Assembly (NCBI GenBank): GCA_003864495.1
Contig: ML133373.1
Location: 496,001-560,000 of the forward strand
Reading direction: 5' to 3'
From: Nemopilema nomurai
Lineage: Eukaryota > Cnidaria > Scyphozoa > Rhizostomeae > Rhizostomatidae
Length of the DNA stretch: 64,000 nucleotides
The translations under genes and the position numbers were made by a program. Below, in pieces: positions 37,928 to 51,100 of this stretch. Position 1 is the first letter of the stretch. The number at the start of each line of letters is the position of its first letter. The notes beneath the pieces are model-generated. The model did no database searches. It had not been told where the DNA came from and saw only the letters and a program-made list of their open reading frames with translations.

Positions 37928-40900
37928 CTACAAGCCAGCTATCGTGCTCTGCGCTTGCGCACTGGACTGGAAGTAATAGCCTTGCGTGGTTGCCTCCAGC
38001 TTCAAAGAACTGTCCAGCTCAACTGTGGAGACATCTGGCCTAGAATCATGGACATTATCAAAGAAATTCAGGTTGTGCTCACTCGTATTAGTGGACAGGA
38101 GGTCGTTCCAAAATTCCTCAGCTTGCACGTCATGAAACAGATCACTACCAAACAGCTCCTTCGCAGCATCGGCGGCGGCCAAATCAGCGTCCTCGTTGCT
38201 GCTGGACTGGTGGGACTGGATTTGCGGCTCTGCACTCAGTTTTGGCTCCAACTGGATGTTGGTGACCTCGGGGACAGTGTGCTCTGGCGTGTTGTTCGTC
38301 GTATCCATAGAGTCGTCCATTGAGTCACTAGAGATGCTCAAGTCCTCTGCAGAAAGAAACGTTACTTTGAAGTCAGTCCCTAGAGACATTGAGCCTCCTT
38401 GTTGGCCAAAGAGCCACGTGACAATCAAAGAAGAGCATGTCATTTATGAAATAGAAAATTTAAAATTAATCATAGTGAGTGCGGAAAAATAACCGATTCG
38501 AGCGAGACTCGAATCCACGTTCACACTCTCTATGATTCTTCGTAAGAAATCATGTTGCCAATGGCACTTTAACATTCAAATTGGTGACTGTTGATTCAAC
38601 TATCAGCTTATCAGTCCCTTCATTTGCTACGCGTCCTAACCCTATCCTTCCAGTAATCTGTGCTTACCAAGCGCTTTTATAGGTAAGCACCCACAACAAA
38701 CACAGCAAGAGAAATTAAAACTGCAAGCGGCAAAAAAATACTTTGGCAGTTGGTGCGTCCACCTACCATTGTGACTAAAAGCCAGTTACTGCAACTTGAG
38801 CACTAAAAGCGTTTCGAGTTGCGAGAAGCCGGCTTTCAAAAATGTGATAAACCAAACAAACCCGGGTTAGCCATTGCAGCTTTGATTGCCTCCGGGTGCT
38901 TCTTTTTCCACTTCCGGATCTCTCTTTCCAAAGCTTCTTGTTTCTCCGGCCTCAGTGACCATAAGCAGCCCTTCCTCTGCGAAGTACCATCGGGTCTCTC
39001 TAGCTTGCAAAATGCCTTATTCAGCGAGAGGTTGTGCCTAACGGAATTCTAGAAAAGACAATTACAGGTTGACAGCTTTCTGGTTGTACAAAAAATCAAA
39101 GATGGATACCGAAAAGCAACAAAATAGAAAGGAATAAAATAACATGAAGCAAAGAAGAAAACTGCGAAAAAAGATGAGTACAAGTTTCAAGGGCTTAGCA
39201 ACACCATAAACAACAACATTAACAACAACAACAACTAATGTGGCTTCAATAGGAAGGCAGACCAACAACGAAACAGCAATGTTGGAGGATCTTGAGCACG
39301 TAAATATACGAGGATCTTTAGCTTATCATGCAAACACGGTCTTCAACAAGAGATTATAATTTTTGCTTGGACCAATTACTTTTGTAGTAGAAACTTTGCC
39401 TATTCTACAGCCCAAAGAAAGGCACAAATTCACGGAGGTGAAAGGATAGCAAAGAGGAAAACTTCATTGAAATGTCGTACATTAGAACCTGTTGGATTAG
39501 ATAATGAGGACAATCTAGAGACTTGGCGTAGTGAACTGTTTAAGTCCAAGGAGTTTATGAAAGCTCTTTAAAGATTTGGTTTCAGCAACAACGCCTATTT
39601 CGTTAACATTTTTGATTCAGTGATGGCTGAAATTTCTTATTTACCCCAACAATATTTAACCGGTCAAAAAGGTGAGGAGAACTTGCAGAATTCTGATGTC
39701 GGTTGAGTTTCTCAGAAGTATATAGTGAGGAACTTAGAATTTCCACGAACTCTTTTCTCAAAGTGCACAATACGTTGTGTAGGTTTGCCAAGCAGAAGAC
39801 CAAAAGTAACATATTAAGACAACGTCGACGAAAGCCCTCAGCTGGCAAGTGTGAGATGACAACGTCGGTTAGCAGTGAGGAAAGGAGGGACATTCCGAAA
39901 TGAAACTACGTATTGCTGTCCAACAAAGACAGATAAGAGCTACCTAAACCACTCTTTGGATCGGAAATAAGAATGACACATGTCATAAGGATGACTGATA
40001 TGGGTAAGCAGTGATGACGCAGTGGCTTTGACATCAATTGTCTTAAAGCGATTGCTACGCAAGGAAGAGGAAGAGAAACTGCCGTGAACAGGTTGCCTGA
40101 CAATGGGTTTCACAATCGACAATGAACCCCCCCCGGTGGAAACAAGTAGTTGATTCCTTGAGCACGTGGTAACAGGTGCATCGAATTCAACGAGATGTCA
40201 CACACGTGATTATACAATGATTCTCGTTAAAGTTTAATAACCATCTCAAAAAACTTCATACATCAAACCGCGTATTATGGAATTCGGCGTTTATTGCACC
40301 CATATTTTTCCAACGATATGAATTATATTGTTTTATTTTCGTTTGCTTTAAAACTGTTTTCAGAGCACCTTGTCATGAAAATGTCTTATATATTTTAAAA
40401 ACAACGTATCCCCATAGCAACATTGCCGCATCACTTAAGGGTTCAACTAATGTCATTTCGTAGATAACACGAGAGAATGTCATCATTCTGACGCAGCATC
40501 TTACATATAAAGGCTCTTCTCAAAGAAAGTGTAGAGTTTCAAAAATAGAGCAATGAAGTTTACATCAGTAAATCCTGTTGATATTTTGAGCATTGATGTT
40601 GAATTTTCGGTCTGTGATACTGCCTGCTGCTTATTGCTGAGTCGATCAGAATTTTTGTTTCCCGAGAAAATTGCAATGGTGGCCATTTTATGCATTTTAT
40701 GCTAAAATGATGTATGTTTTAACTATATGAGTAATCCATGAGGTCATTAGAAAGCCAACCACAGTAAGATAACCGAGCGATCACAAAACAATGAAGACTC
40801 CCGTAAAGTCGAAGTGGTCAATTAATTAATTCAATTGTCTTCGTCGGGTGACTTTCGATGTGGTGTACAATCAAGGCATGTCACTTGAGGTTGCAGCCAC

Positions 40901-43818
40901 GATATTTAAATATTCATTGGGATCATGTATTCAATTTATTGATACTCTCAACCAACAAACTAAGATCAATACCACATCCTTGCGAGACAGCAAAAATATC
41001 ATGCTTGCATTTAAAAGCCGTGATCATACTGGAATATCGCCGATTTCGTTCGTACGGTGACAATCCATTCGGCATAGAAGTATCTTGCCGAAATTCAAAT
41101 GAAAATGGACTGATAATATTTTTTATCATTTTACTCTTAAAACAGAGCCTAAGAAATTCTCTAAATATCAATCCTTATTTGTGATTATTAAAATGGAAAT
41201 ATCATGAGGGAAATGAGGAATATTTACAACTCTTAAATCAAGCTGATAATTAATCAGCAAAATTCAACATAATTTTGTTAAAAAGACTTTGGCTTTTATA
41301 AATAAAGGATTGTCTGTCTTGCACTTTCTTTATTTTTCCATTTGTCAATATTTGGCTAAATTTTTTGTGAGTTCTAGCATCTGATTCTAAAATGGTACCT
41401 GTTACATGAATATACCCATTCAATTCCCACAAAGTCATGGGAGATTATTTTTCTCTGAGTGACTAATCTAAACACCTTTTGAAAATGACACATCTCAAAG
41501 AATCTCTGTCAGCATTTGAAACCAAAAAAGATTAAATTGAAGACCTTTTGCAGCTGACAATGAGCCTGATGCAATTGTCAATATTTGACATGACTAGCAC
41601 CATAAATAATTTAGCAACCCATGCAAATGCAAGAACATTCTAGTGCTCACTTATCATGGAATGATTCACAGGAGTTTGGGTGACCTTTGAACCATTCTTT
41701 ATGTGTATCAATGAAAAGTTTATTAACAAGTAGATAGAGTTTGTGGATTTATAAAACACATGACACTGAAAAGAAGCAGAAGGGAAATATTTTATACTAA
41801 TGAATTTAGGACTCTGAAGAACTGATCTTTAAATAACAAAAAAATTGTTGCTGCAAACAAATTTGCTTTAAAAGCCACAGTTCTGTATTTATAGCTACAA
41901 CTGTATCTCTATGCCTTCTTGGAAGATTTTTAAGAACTTATTCATGCTCAAGCATTTTATTCTTGCTGGTGCCTAAATTGTAAGATCCATTGCACTTTCT
42001 GGGGCATATCTGAGGCCAACAGTAAAATGGCTCTTACTTTTTTTAAAAACAACTTTCAAGAGCTACACCCATGATTGATGGAGCTGGAAACTTGACAGCA
42101 ATGCTTCAAAAGTTTTGTTATTCGGCAGACTTATGATGCTGTTTTAGCACGATGATTAATACAGATGCTCAAATGCCAAACTTTACAGAGTTACTTTCTG
42201 ATCAAACTATTTCTTTTGACAACTGGAAATGCATGATTTGAGTCCTTGTAAAGGAGCTAAACATAGCTCTCTCTTCTCAAAAGTGGGATATTTTCAGAAT
42301 TGAGAGCCATGTTTCTGGACAAAAAAGTTGGCTATAAAGCTTCAAGGAGGATGGTGCATTTGAGCCTAACAACCACATGTTCCCTTATTCTACACAATGA
42401 TCATTGCAATTATAGTTTTTGACTTCGGATACAAAACAAGTTCTCAACTCTGTGCAAACACTGCCTTTTCAAAAACTTTTGACAAAGGAAACGATTAACT
42501 TCAACAAGAATCACAATGCAACACCCCAATACAATTTTGAGATATGTTGCACAAAATTTCCATGGAAAATAAGAGTGAATTGCATTTTCCTCTACATAAC
42601 AAAGTTTTCTTACCTTCCAACCATCAGGGGCTGTTTTGAAATATGGAAACTTTCCTCTGTTGAAACAAAAAACTGGCATCAAACTGGGATTAAAAAATAC
42701 ATTATGCTAAGTTCTGCAAGAGATGATTGCGTACTGTAATTGACAAAATTGAAAGCAAATTGATAAAAGTATGGAAGAAAACCGTCTGCTGCAAAACAAA
42801 AAGGCAACAATTTTTTAACAAAAGACCTCATTCATTTATCTAGTATTTTTAGCATATTCTACTATCTACGATTTTCAATTAGATCAAGAAGTAATGTTTA
42901 GGTCCAAAGGAAACAATTTCTGCAGAAACTTCACTTGCAAAGGATATTCGAGCAAAGACTGTTCGAACAGATGTTGCATCTCAAAGTCAACACTGAGGGA
43001 TGACGTTTGAGCAATAAGCTAGATAATTTCTTAACAATTCGAACTGAAGTTTTATTGAAGATGCATTATCCCCGTAATGGAAAAAATACTTAAATCATGC
43101 AAACCACAAAATCATACAAACGATAAAACAGGAAATAAACATCATTTCGATCATGTTTACAAAGTATGGAACAAAAATTTAAGGTTTAAGAATTTTTTGA
43201 GTGATTCATGTATGTGCTGGAATTTCAGAGGTGTGAAGCATGGTAACTTTTTAGGTAATTTTAGTAAAATACTCACTGCATATACTTGTAAATTTCGCTG
43301 ACAGGGAGACTTCCAGATTCACTGTTGTTCAAGGCCATGGCGATGAGGCAAGAATAACTAAACACCGGCTTTGGGTATGTTTTTTGTTCTGGGTTGCCGT
43401 TCTCCTTTCCAGGCTTGATTTGCAATTTAGGGGATGTCATGCCAGTGACATCGTGCAATGTTAAATCTGCTCTGGGGTAGATCGGGTGGTGCATGGTCAT
43501 CTGCATAGGCCGTGTTGTGTACTGGACTGGCAGATTCGTGTTCGGGTCAACCATCAACTGCACAGTCCTGCTTCCACTGTGATCAACAGGCAGTGAAGTA
43601 TTCTGCAGCCACTGCAATCCGTTCAGATCCTTCGTACTTGTGTTATCTGACTTCATTTTCATCGCCGTCCTGTTCTGGTCCATTAGCACAGCATCTTGAG
43701 TTAGCATTTCTCCATAATTGAAATTCGCGCTAAAATTGTTGTAATTCAATTCGTAGTCGACTTCCTGTGCGGTCAAAGTGTCTAGTTCGTATATGTTGTT
43801 TTGGTAAGGGCTAAACAT
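37928..43818 (-). CDS. FOXN1/4: Forkhead transcription factor FoxN1/4, complete, four exons
   Basis: Exons on the minus strand: 43818-43277 (ATG at 43818), 42656-42614, 39048-38862 and 38346-37928. Phases join (2, 0, 1) for 396 residues. The winged-helix domain spans about residues 147-257: [30 protein letters not shown], then [12 protein letters not shown] and the recognition helix [13 protein letters not shown]. The FoxN1/4-type insertion RKGCLWSL and the segment up to AMANPEDL follow. The FKTAPDGWK and RKGCLW strings are diagnostic of the FoxN1/FoxN4 group. N-terminal NGLQWLQN resembles the conserved N-terminal FoxN motif. The acidic C-terminus ([20 protein letters not shown]) matches the transactivation-type tail of FoxN4. 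In vertebrates these factors drive thymic epithelium (FoxN1) and retinal or multiciliated-cell programmes (FoxN4). Here one ancestral-type gene is likely. Acts in the nucleus. Confidence 0.93.
39215..39240. repeat. AAC microsatellite in FoxN1/4 intron
   Basis: Short (AAC)n tract interrupted by ATT, in the intron between the second and third FoxN1/4 exons. Confidence 0.7.
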
Positions 43819-44349
43819 TTTGTGGTGTTGTCCAGTGCAGTTGATGTGTTAGAGTGTTTTTGCTGTGAGTCTTGTGGTTAATTTTTATGCTGCATTTGTT
43901 TCCAGTGCAGCAAGTTTCAGCTGGATAGAACGTTGATCGTCACGCTTGAGTAATCGCACAAAAGCACATGAATAAGAACGATTTCGAATCGCCGACGTCT
44001 TATTGGCTCGTTCTAATTAAGATAACTACCTCATTGGACAAACCGTTTCCATGCCGATCCGTATAAGGTCATCGACCTGCTAAGATCCTATACTCAATGT
44101 AGCAATAACTCCAAAAAACCTCGCGTTTTCACGCAAAAAAGCGCCGATAAATCGCCACGAATGGCCGAAATAACCTCTGTAATGATATCTGCAACCCTTG
44201 GCAAGGCAGCCCACTAACGTGAAGCCTTAACGTGCTTGATTTCTGCAGCCAATTTGCCTATTTTCAGGTAAAGCACCTTGTTTCTCGACTCACCTATTCA
44301 ACGACCAATGTCACCTGCAGCTATCGGTACCACCTGTTGCTCCCTGGGA
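43819..44349. promoter_or_regulatory. FoxN1/4 5' flank
   Basis: Upstream region of FoxN1/4 with an inverted CCAAT box (ATTGG) on either side of a homeodomain-type TAATTA-like core (TCTAATTAAGAT, about 44013-44024). Several CpG-containing words (TCGCG, GCGCCG, TCGCCACG) lie near 44100-44160. No TATA box was confidently placed. Confidence 0.3.
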
Positions 44350-44838
44350 TTAGGGCCCCGGACTTTGTAAAGTTTGTTTTTCGTCTTTTAATTTATCAAA
44401 AAACTGAAAATTCTCCTTGAAAATCACGTAAATTAATGGCTCCTGCCATATAGTTGGAACAAGCTTACGTAAATATTCCTTATTTTGGGGGAAAGCGTTG
44501 ATTTTGGTGAATTTTTGCCATATTTCCAGGTGTTTGTGGATAGCTTTGACCATTACGTCCGTTCTATTTTCGAACCAGTAGCGAAGCATACATTGTTTTC
44601 TGGATGACGTTGCTTCCCAGAAGAGAAAGCCTTGCCTTCTGCATTCCTTGTCGACTGTTACGCAAAGAATCGGGTTGAGTTCCATACCGAAAGTAATTTC
44701 AGGAGTGCACGTGGGAAAGATTACATGTAGGGGGAGAAGGCTTTGTGGGAAGGAATACGAGGGAATCTCGATACTACATTTTAGTGAACTAGTGCCTAGG
44801 ATTCCTTTAATTGCAATTAATGATACCGGTCCTCCCAA
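44350..44838 (-). CDS. Unassigned 162-codon open frame, possible exon
   Basis: The frame is open from 44838 to a stop ending at 44350; the first ATG is at 44685 (MELNPILCVTVDKECRRQG), leaving 111 residues. It reads like protein (FLFWEATSSRKQCMLRYWFE, IHKHLEIWQKF) and is longer than chance frames elsewhere in this AT-rich window. An AG at the 5' edge (AAGAATAG) could be an acceptor. No family was recognised. It lies upstream of FoxN1/4 on the same strand and could be a terminal exon of a separate gene. Confidence 0.3.
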   Translation of the reverse strand: MGGPVSLIAIKGILGTSSLKCSIEIPSYSFPQSLLPLHVIFPTCTPEITFGMELNPILCVTVDKECRRQGFLFWEATSSRKQCMLRYWFENRTDVMVKAIHKHLEIWQKFTKINAFPQNKEYLRKLVPTIWQEPLIYVIFKENFQFFDKLKDEKQTLQSPGP

Positions 44839-46236
44839 CTATTCTTACATTTTTCGCAAACAGAATCTTGATTTTATGCACCAAACCAAACAGCCTTGAT
44901 GTACAATGCCCGACAAAAGTAGTTGGAACACCGAGATTGTACTGGTAATAAATGTATATTTTTCAGTTCATTTCCCTATTTCAAGCAGACAGAACCCCCT
45001 CCCCCCTAAACAATGTTGTAAAGGTAGGTAAACATGTCGCAAAACATGGGTTACACAATCTGCGCTCCAACATACATTTGTTGTCGTTTTCCAGTCGGAA
45101 TCCAGCATTGTATATGGGGGAAGGGGGAGACGTTTAGTAGGAAAAATGATTGGACTGTTCCAACACTTTTGGCGGGCATTGTATATGCAAATGCTGGCAC
45201 GGGAGAAGGCTTGAGATTTCAATGGAGCCAAAAACTATTATTCTCTATCATTGTTTACCTACTTCGAGTCCTTTCCTGTTGATCTTAGCCTTTCCTTGCA
45301 CCAGAATATTGCAGACTCAATAGCTCGATATTTCTGCCATCGATGCATATTCCTTGCACTGTGCGATTGCTTCAAGGATATATTTTAAAATCTGCTAAGG
45401 CAACGCTCCTCTTGAAAATTGCAATTTTGCAGCAACATTGCCATTGCAAGTTGTTCAGGCTAAAAATCTATTTCAAATCTTGTTTTTGATAAATCAAGTA
45501 TTAACTGTGAGACAGCAATTAAAATATATTGCTCTCCCCTCCAGCCAATGATATTTTTCGCACTTTAAGCAGAAGAAGCAAGATAAATACGGGGCTGTCA
45601 AAGCTGCAAATAACAACACAATGTTAAAAGATGAAAGATTAGATAAGCAGACGTCTTGAATTTTATGTAAAATGCAAAGCCAATCAGAAATTTTGAAAAT
45701 TTGCCCCTCTATAGTCAAGATCTGCTAAATGCTAATGCATATCTACTATGACAACGGTTCCTTCTATAAAACATATTCAATAACTGCCACGGTAATTTCA
45801 AGGATGTTCAATAACATGCTCGATATGCTTGTCAGACAAACTGGAATTTACTACAGCAGGTTTCCCTGCCCAAATTGGCTTCTGCAGAATGACCATTGAA
45901 CTGGTTTACTAAGTGAAATGGACATCTGAATGGCTGGAATCTCCTTGATGCACAAGCAGAACCCAGTTGCTCACTTTGGGCACACGGCGTCTATTGCTGG
46001 TCGGTTCCGGCACACGAGGCCCCTTCTTGCGTCCATTGACTGTACCCTGCTCTTTTTCCTACCGATCCCGAAGCAGCTGCTCTCTTCGCTTGTTAATTAC
46101 ATCAATTCATTATCAGCATTTTTGGTAAACAACGAAGCATCGCCTGCTCACTTTCGTCACTCGCAAGTAAAACATTAAGAGACACCGCAATTTTTCAAAT
46201 AAACTCAGGCTTGTACAGGTTTGGTGTTCTCCTCAC

Positions 46237-46321
46237 CGACCTGCTTCAGGGTTATTTTGATGGGTTAACTTCAGCGCCTTTGCTTTGTAGGGTCGCTCGA
46301 GCATTGGCAGATATAGGTGCC
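46237..46321 (-). other. Orphan candidate exon
   Basis: An 85-bp minus-strand segment between a good acceptor (CATTTTCAG) and donor (GTGAGG), open in one phase, encoding HLYLPMLERPYKAKALKLTH and a few more residues. No partner exons could be chained with confidence, although the open frame at 44350-44838 is on the same strand downstream. Confidence 0.25.
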
Positions 46322-46500
46322 CTGAAAATGAATTTGAAATGGCCATCCCATGGCAAGGGTAGAAATTGCTCTGGCGGGCAAATATAAATGTTGTTGAAAT
46401 GTGAAAGAGTTTAACATATCTGCTTTTACAGATGAATACCCACAGATGCTTATTTTTGTGCGTCATTTAGGCCAAGTGATCTCCCTTTCTAAGTTTTTTT

Positions 46501-46526
46501 GAAGTGTTCCTTAACTAGAACACTTC
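46501..46526. repeat. Perfect short inverted repeat
   Basis: GAAGTGTTC and GAACACTTC are separated by 8 nt, giving a 9-bp hairpin stem. It is not followed by the T-run of a simple terminator and its function is unknown. Confidence 0.5.
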
Positions 46527-47058
46527 TACGGTGCTTTCTTTAAGTGACACAGTATACTGTAGCTGATGAGTAGAAATGATTCTTCTGTTGTGTACATTGA
46601 CAAGAGATGTGTAGTTAGGAAGGAAGAAAAGGGTTCTCTTTGATCACTTTCACCCCCTCTCCTATCATACCATCCTAAGACAGGGAGGCCAAAATATCAT
46701 AACTGCAATCTGGCTTTGTTTCTTACTATGATCAGGCTGCAGGAACTACTGTTGTTTTCCTTTCACACTTCTATCAAAACCAAATGATCATTGCTCTTAT
46801 CAAATGCGTTACGGATATCATTGACGTTGACATGGCTACGACTGGTTCACCCCAAGCCAACTTTGTGCAAGTTTACAGAGATTGAAGTACCGGAGACCTG
46901 TTTTTCCACAAAGCAATTCAATAAACAGATCTTGACCGTGCTCTACAAACTTTGTTTTGCATTTATATCTGCTTCTCTCTAGCCAACTTTCTTCAGTTGT
47001 ATTTTCACAACAATTTCGTCTTAGTTGCTGATACTTGGCAAGGTCCTATTGATATCTT

Positions 47059-47245
47059 TCGGAATTTTTGCCATCTTCCAGTTTGTACAGATGGCGCTCT
47101 TATATAGACTGTTCTGTCGCAAAGAAACATTTTTGTCTCAGGTGATAGAAGAATCCACCGGAATATTGACCTTTCCGTCTTCCAGTTTGTGCAGATGGTG
47201 CTAGTTAAGACACTTGGATAGTGCTCTTATATAGTCTGGATGATC
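47059..47245. repeat. Diverged direct repeat pair
   Basis: TCTTCCAGTTTGT.CAGATGG and GCTCTTATATAGNCTG occur twice, near 47073-47113 and 47178-47240, in the same orientation. This indicates a small local duplication. Confidence 0.5.
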
Positions 47246-47689
47246 GAAGAAACCAATGCATTTTCACGGTGGTAAAAACATTTACAACTACCAGCCTTCC
47301 CTCTCATTCATTCAATTGGTTTTCCCTTACCCGTACTCATCTTTACTCATAAATTTTTGCTTGTCTTGTTCTGTGCTTCTAGTCTGTAGTGCAGCAAGGG
47401 GGCCAGGGAGAGGGGCAACCGCCCAATACTAAAATAGTTGGTCTCTGAGAAAAGTGCCAATCTGCATTAAAATTTGTACCTCAGGGCGAGGGGGAGTTGA
47501 ATGGAACGACAAGAAAGAGCAACCTGGCTTAATTCGCCAGAGAGTGATAGCATAGTATGAAATAACAGAAAAAGAAAACAATTATTTTTTTGAAATCTTG
47601 CCTCGTGTCTCTTTGTCTATCAAGGTGCAGAGTTAGCAATAGGCTCTGTGGCGTTTTATGATAAACGTAGACGTAGAATGGACGTAGAA

Positions 47690-47950
47690 ATAGGTCCATT
47701 GGAGGCAAATGGGTGGTAAATGATGGGTGGTGAGGTCATATGGGTATACGGTGATTTTCCCATATAGGACGTCAATTGATGTCACGTTGACGGTCCAAAG
47801 ACCTTTCGTCCAAAGGGCAGGGATAGGACTACCCAATAGTGGACAGCCGTGAGTAACATATATGAGGCAAATTAGCATATGGCGGACGTTGACGTCATTT
47901 GGGGTATACGGAGATTTGTCTACCGGGACGTTCATTGACGTCATGTTTAG
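47690..47950. repeat. Second locus of the CRE-containing repeat family
   Basis: Shares with 34.78-35.10 kb the strings GATGTC.CGTTGACGGT, AGACCT.TCGT, ATATGAGGCA.ATT and TTGACGTCA, in the same order. TGACGTCA is at 47890-47897 and 47936-47943. It lies about 200 bp upstream of the first HSDL1 exon, so it may be in the promoter of that gene. Confidence 0.7.
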
Positions 47951-48146
47951 TGCCTTCCATTGTTTTTTGGTGCAACGTGATCTGGTACCTCATGTAATAG
48001 GCAAAAGGATCATTTTGCCTCCTTTTGATGAGGGCCTCACTCTGACGTTATGGTCACTTACTGAAAACAAAAAATTTGTCCCTGTAACAAATCACAGTTG
48101 CAAGGTAGAGAAACAATATTGTGCCAGATAAATATTTTGCACCACC

Positions 48147-51100
48147 ATGTTTCCCTCACTCGATCGACTGTCTGTGGAATTTGCCATGGATGAGATACTG
48201 AGCAACCTGGAGACAATAAAGGACATATTTGCAATTTTAGGTAAGAAGAGCAGCAGATGTGCTTTTGTGATTCTAGGCCAAATAAAGTCCAACTGACTTG
48301 CAATGAAGAGCTGAAGCAGGGTTTGTCGGAATTGGCTGAAAGGGCCACTTCTGTAAAACAACATATTTCACAAAGTTAATTTTCCAAGGGTAGGAAGTCA
48401 GGCACGCTGTAGAAGTGAAGCTTTGGCATATCGAAGTTGTAAACATTCCGATGCACGTGCAAATATATCATCAAAGTAGAACATACATCATTCTTTGCTC
48501 TACAAATTGGCAGAAGCTTTAGATACTTCTTTGTAGGGAGTAAGCTACGTTGCTAATCTGGGAATTAATTTGGGGGAAGGGGTGTAATCGCCTTCCTTGC
48601 TCCAGTTGAAAATGATACCCATGATAGCTATTGCTTCTTTCCAGGAGAAGTGATGAAACATACATACATCATTTGTTCAACAGTCAGAGACGAATTATTG
48701 TCATTAAATTACCTTCTATCTGAATAGACTATAAGTAATCATTACTGTAAGTGCTACTCAAATAGATGAGCTGAGATGAGACAATATAACTGTCCCACTT
48801 TGAAAAGGGAGTTAATCGAACCAACTTATGCAGATTTAGACAAGCTCATACATAGTGACCACTAGATCAATGAACGCAAGGTTCATTTTTTACTGCAGCA
48901 CTTTGCAAGCTCTTCACAAGACAAATTTGCTATTCAACTTGGCAAAGTGATTTAATTTTTTTAAACATTGTAAAATATTGACTATTTGTAGCCAGCTGTT
49001 TAGATTTGCGTCTTCTTTCTCCAGGAGCCTTTTATGCTGCAAACCTTTGCTTGAAAGTGACTTATGCTTGCTACAGGGCTGTAAAAGTCTATGTGCTACC
49101 AAAGTTTTGGTTCCAGCACAATTTTAGATCAAGATATGGAGAATGGGCTGGTAAGTTGGTTCTCTGAAATGATTGACAATCAATCAATTTCTTAAATCTT
49201 GAATCTTTGTCAGGGGGCAGTGCTTTGCTGATTTTAGTGCTCAACTAACTTTACAGTTTTGTTGTCAATTTCTGCAATGTGTCCATCTACATCTACCAAG
49301 TACTGTCTCTTTTCTTATCATGGCTATTTGCAATGTAGACAAGCTAGTGTTATTGCTGCTAACTGATATTTTGCTGATCATTTTAAGTTTGTCAAGCATC
49401 ATCTTTACGGTCAATAAAACATGCACATCATAGATGTTTTGACAAATATACTTCTGCATGATAGTTAGGCATTTGTCATCCTATGTTAAAAATATTGTTT
49501 GAACTCTGACAATGACATCTTTCCACAATGTGCCCTTTTGCACATAGGCATTCTTACTATATGTCACTTCTGTCAATATTTTTGTGTGTTTTTTCTGAAA
49601 CATTGATGGACTTCACAATGGCTAGAAAAAGCGGAACTAGTTTTCACATACTTAAAAGTACTTTTTTCGTCCAACATTCCTCAGAGTATGCAAACATTGG
49701 AAGATAACAAAAAACTGACTGAATATATAGCCAGGTGCGGAACGAAAACACCAGAGGGCGCGGTGAGGTTTAGAAAACACTTAAAGTACTTTTAAGTATG
49801 CAAAAACTAGTTCCGCTTTTTTTAGCCATTGTGAAGTTTTGTACCACAAAGCACTTGTTCACATATTGATGGGCTTCTTTCATTATACAGTCATTACTGG
49901 GGCTTCTGAGGGCATTGGAGAGCGCTATTGCATTGAGGTGAGCTATTCCAAAAGTTTAAATCTAGGACAACACGTCATATCAGGGTAAAGTAATTGGATA
50001 AACAAAGTCATATTTCAGCAGGTCACACCTCATGCAGAGAATCAAAGAAATTTTTCATTGTGGATGCATTTTGTGGTGGTTGTTGCCATCTTCCTAACAT
50101 CTAATACCTAAATCCCAAAACTGCCACTATGAATTTCTCCATTCTCAGTTTATGTCATATATTTCAGGTCTTAATTGATTGCCAGATGTGAAGTTTTCAG
50201 GTCTTATATGTTGAGAACGTTTTGTACCATCAAAGGTGCCAGGAATAAAAAATCATAAAGATATATTCATAATATATGTCAATTAAGCCGGGGATTGTCT
50301 ACATTTCTTTCCTTTTGGTAAAAACTTGATTATTCAGCACTGCCTTGTGGCAAATGGCTATTGAGTGGTTTGTATATTCTTGTGTAAACATTGCCATCTG
50401 AGGTACCAGTTCTTATGAAATATTATAGTAAAGCGATTGATAACTAGTTAAAGAAGAAAATAAAATCAGGCTCTTCACTGGTAGCAACACTTAATCCATT
50501 GACACAGTTTCTCTCAAGAAGGAGGGGCTACACTGCAAGTTCTGGCCAATGGAGTTTAACTTTGTCATCGCTCATCTCCAATATTTTTTGTCCAAACTGA
50601 TGATACGCTTGATTTATCCAGCTTTGCTTTGTTCAGCATGAAAACAACATGATTATGTTTTCTTTTATCGGAGAGTTTCCTAGCGATTGAACAATGGTTA
50701 GTTGCATAAAAATCACATTTGACGCGAAGTTTGTGCTTGCGATCGCTTGGAGATTTTTCTGTTTTGGAGACTTGTCATAACACTGGCAGAGTAGAGCAAC
50801 TATGATAGAATAATGTAGGCTGTTCTTTAAGCTCCCAGCAGGAATGCACGAGAAAATGATGTAATATTCAATACAGACTACAGTGGCAACGTAAAAATAA
50901 ATGAGAATTTATCCTTTTTGTGAATCGCTTCTAGTAATCCTTTGAGGCTATAAATGAGGATTGTTAAAATTTTGTATCTATAAATTTATAAGTATATCGA
51001 TCACCAATGAAGAAAACATAGTTTGATGTAGATGACAAATTAAGTTACTAAAAGTTTAGATAATGTTGATTAAAACTGCTACTCTGATGTTTTTTTATTC

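Noticed and set aside
37883..38492. Plus-strand frames of 146 and 98 residues
   Set aside because: They are antisense shadows of the last FoxN1/4 exon.
38498..38570. tRNA-like GATTCGAGTC motif on the minus strand
   Set aside because: No matching acceptor or D arm; the motif is part of a short palindrome GATTCGAGCGAGACTCGAATC.
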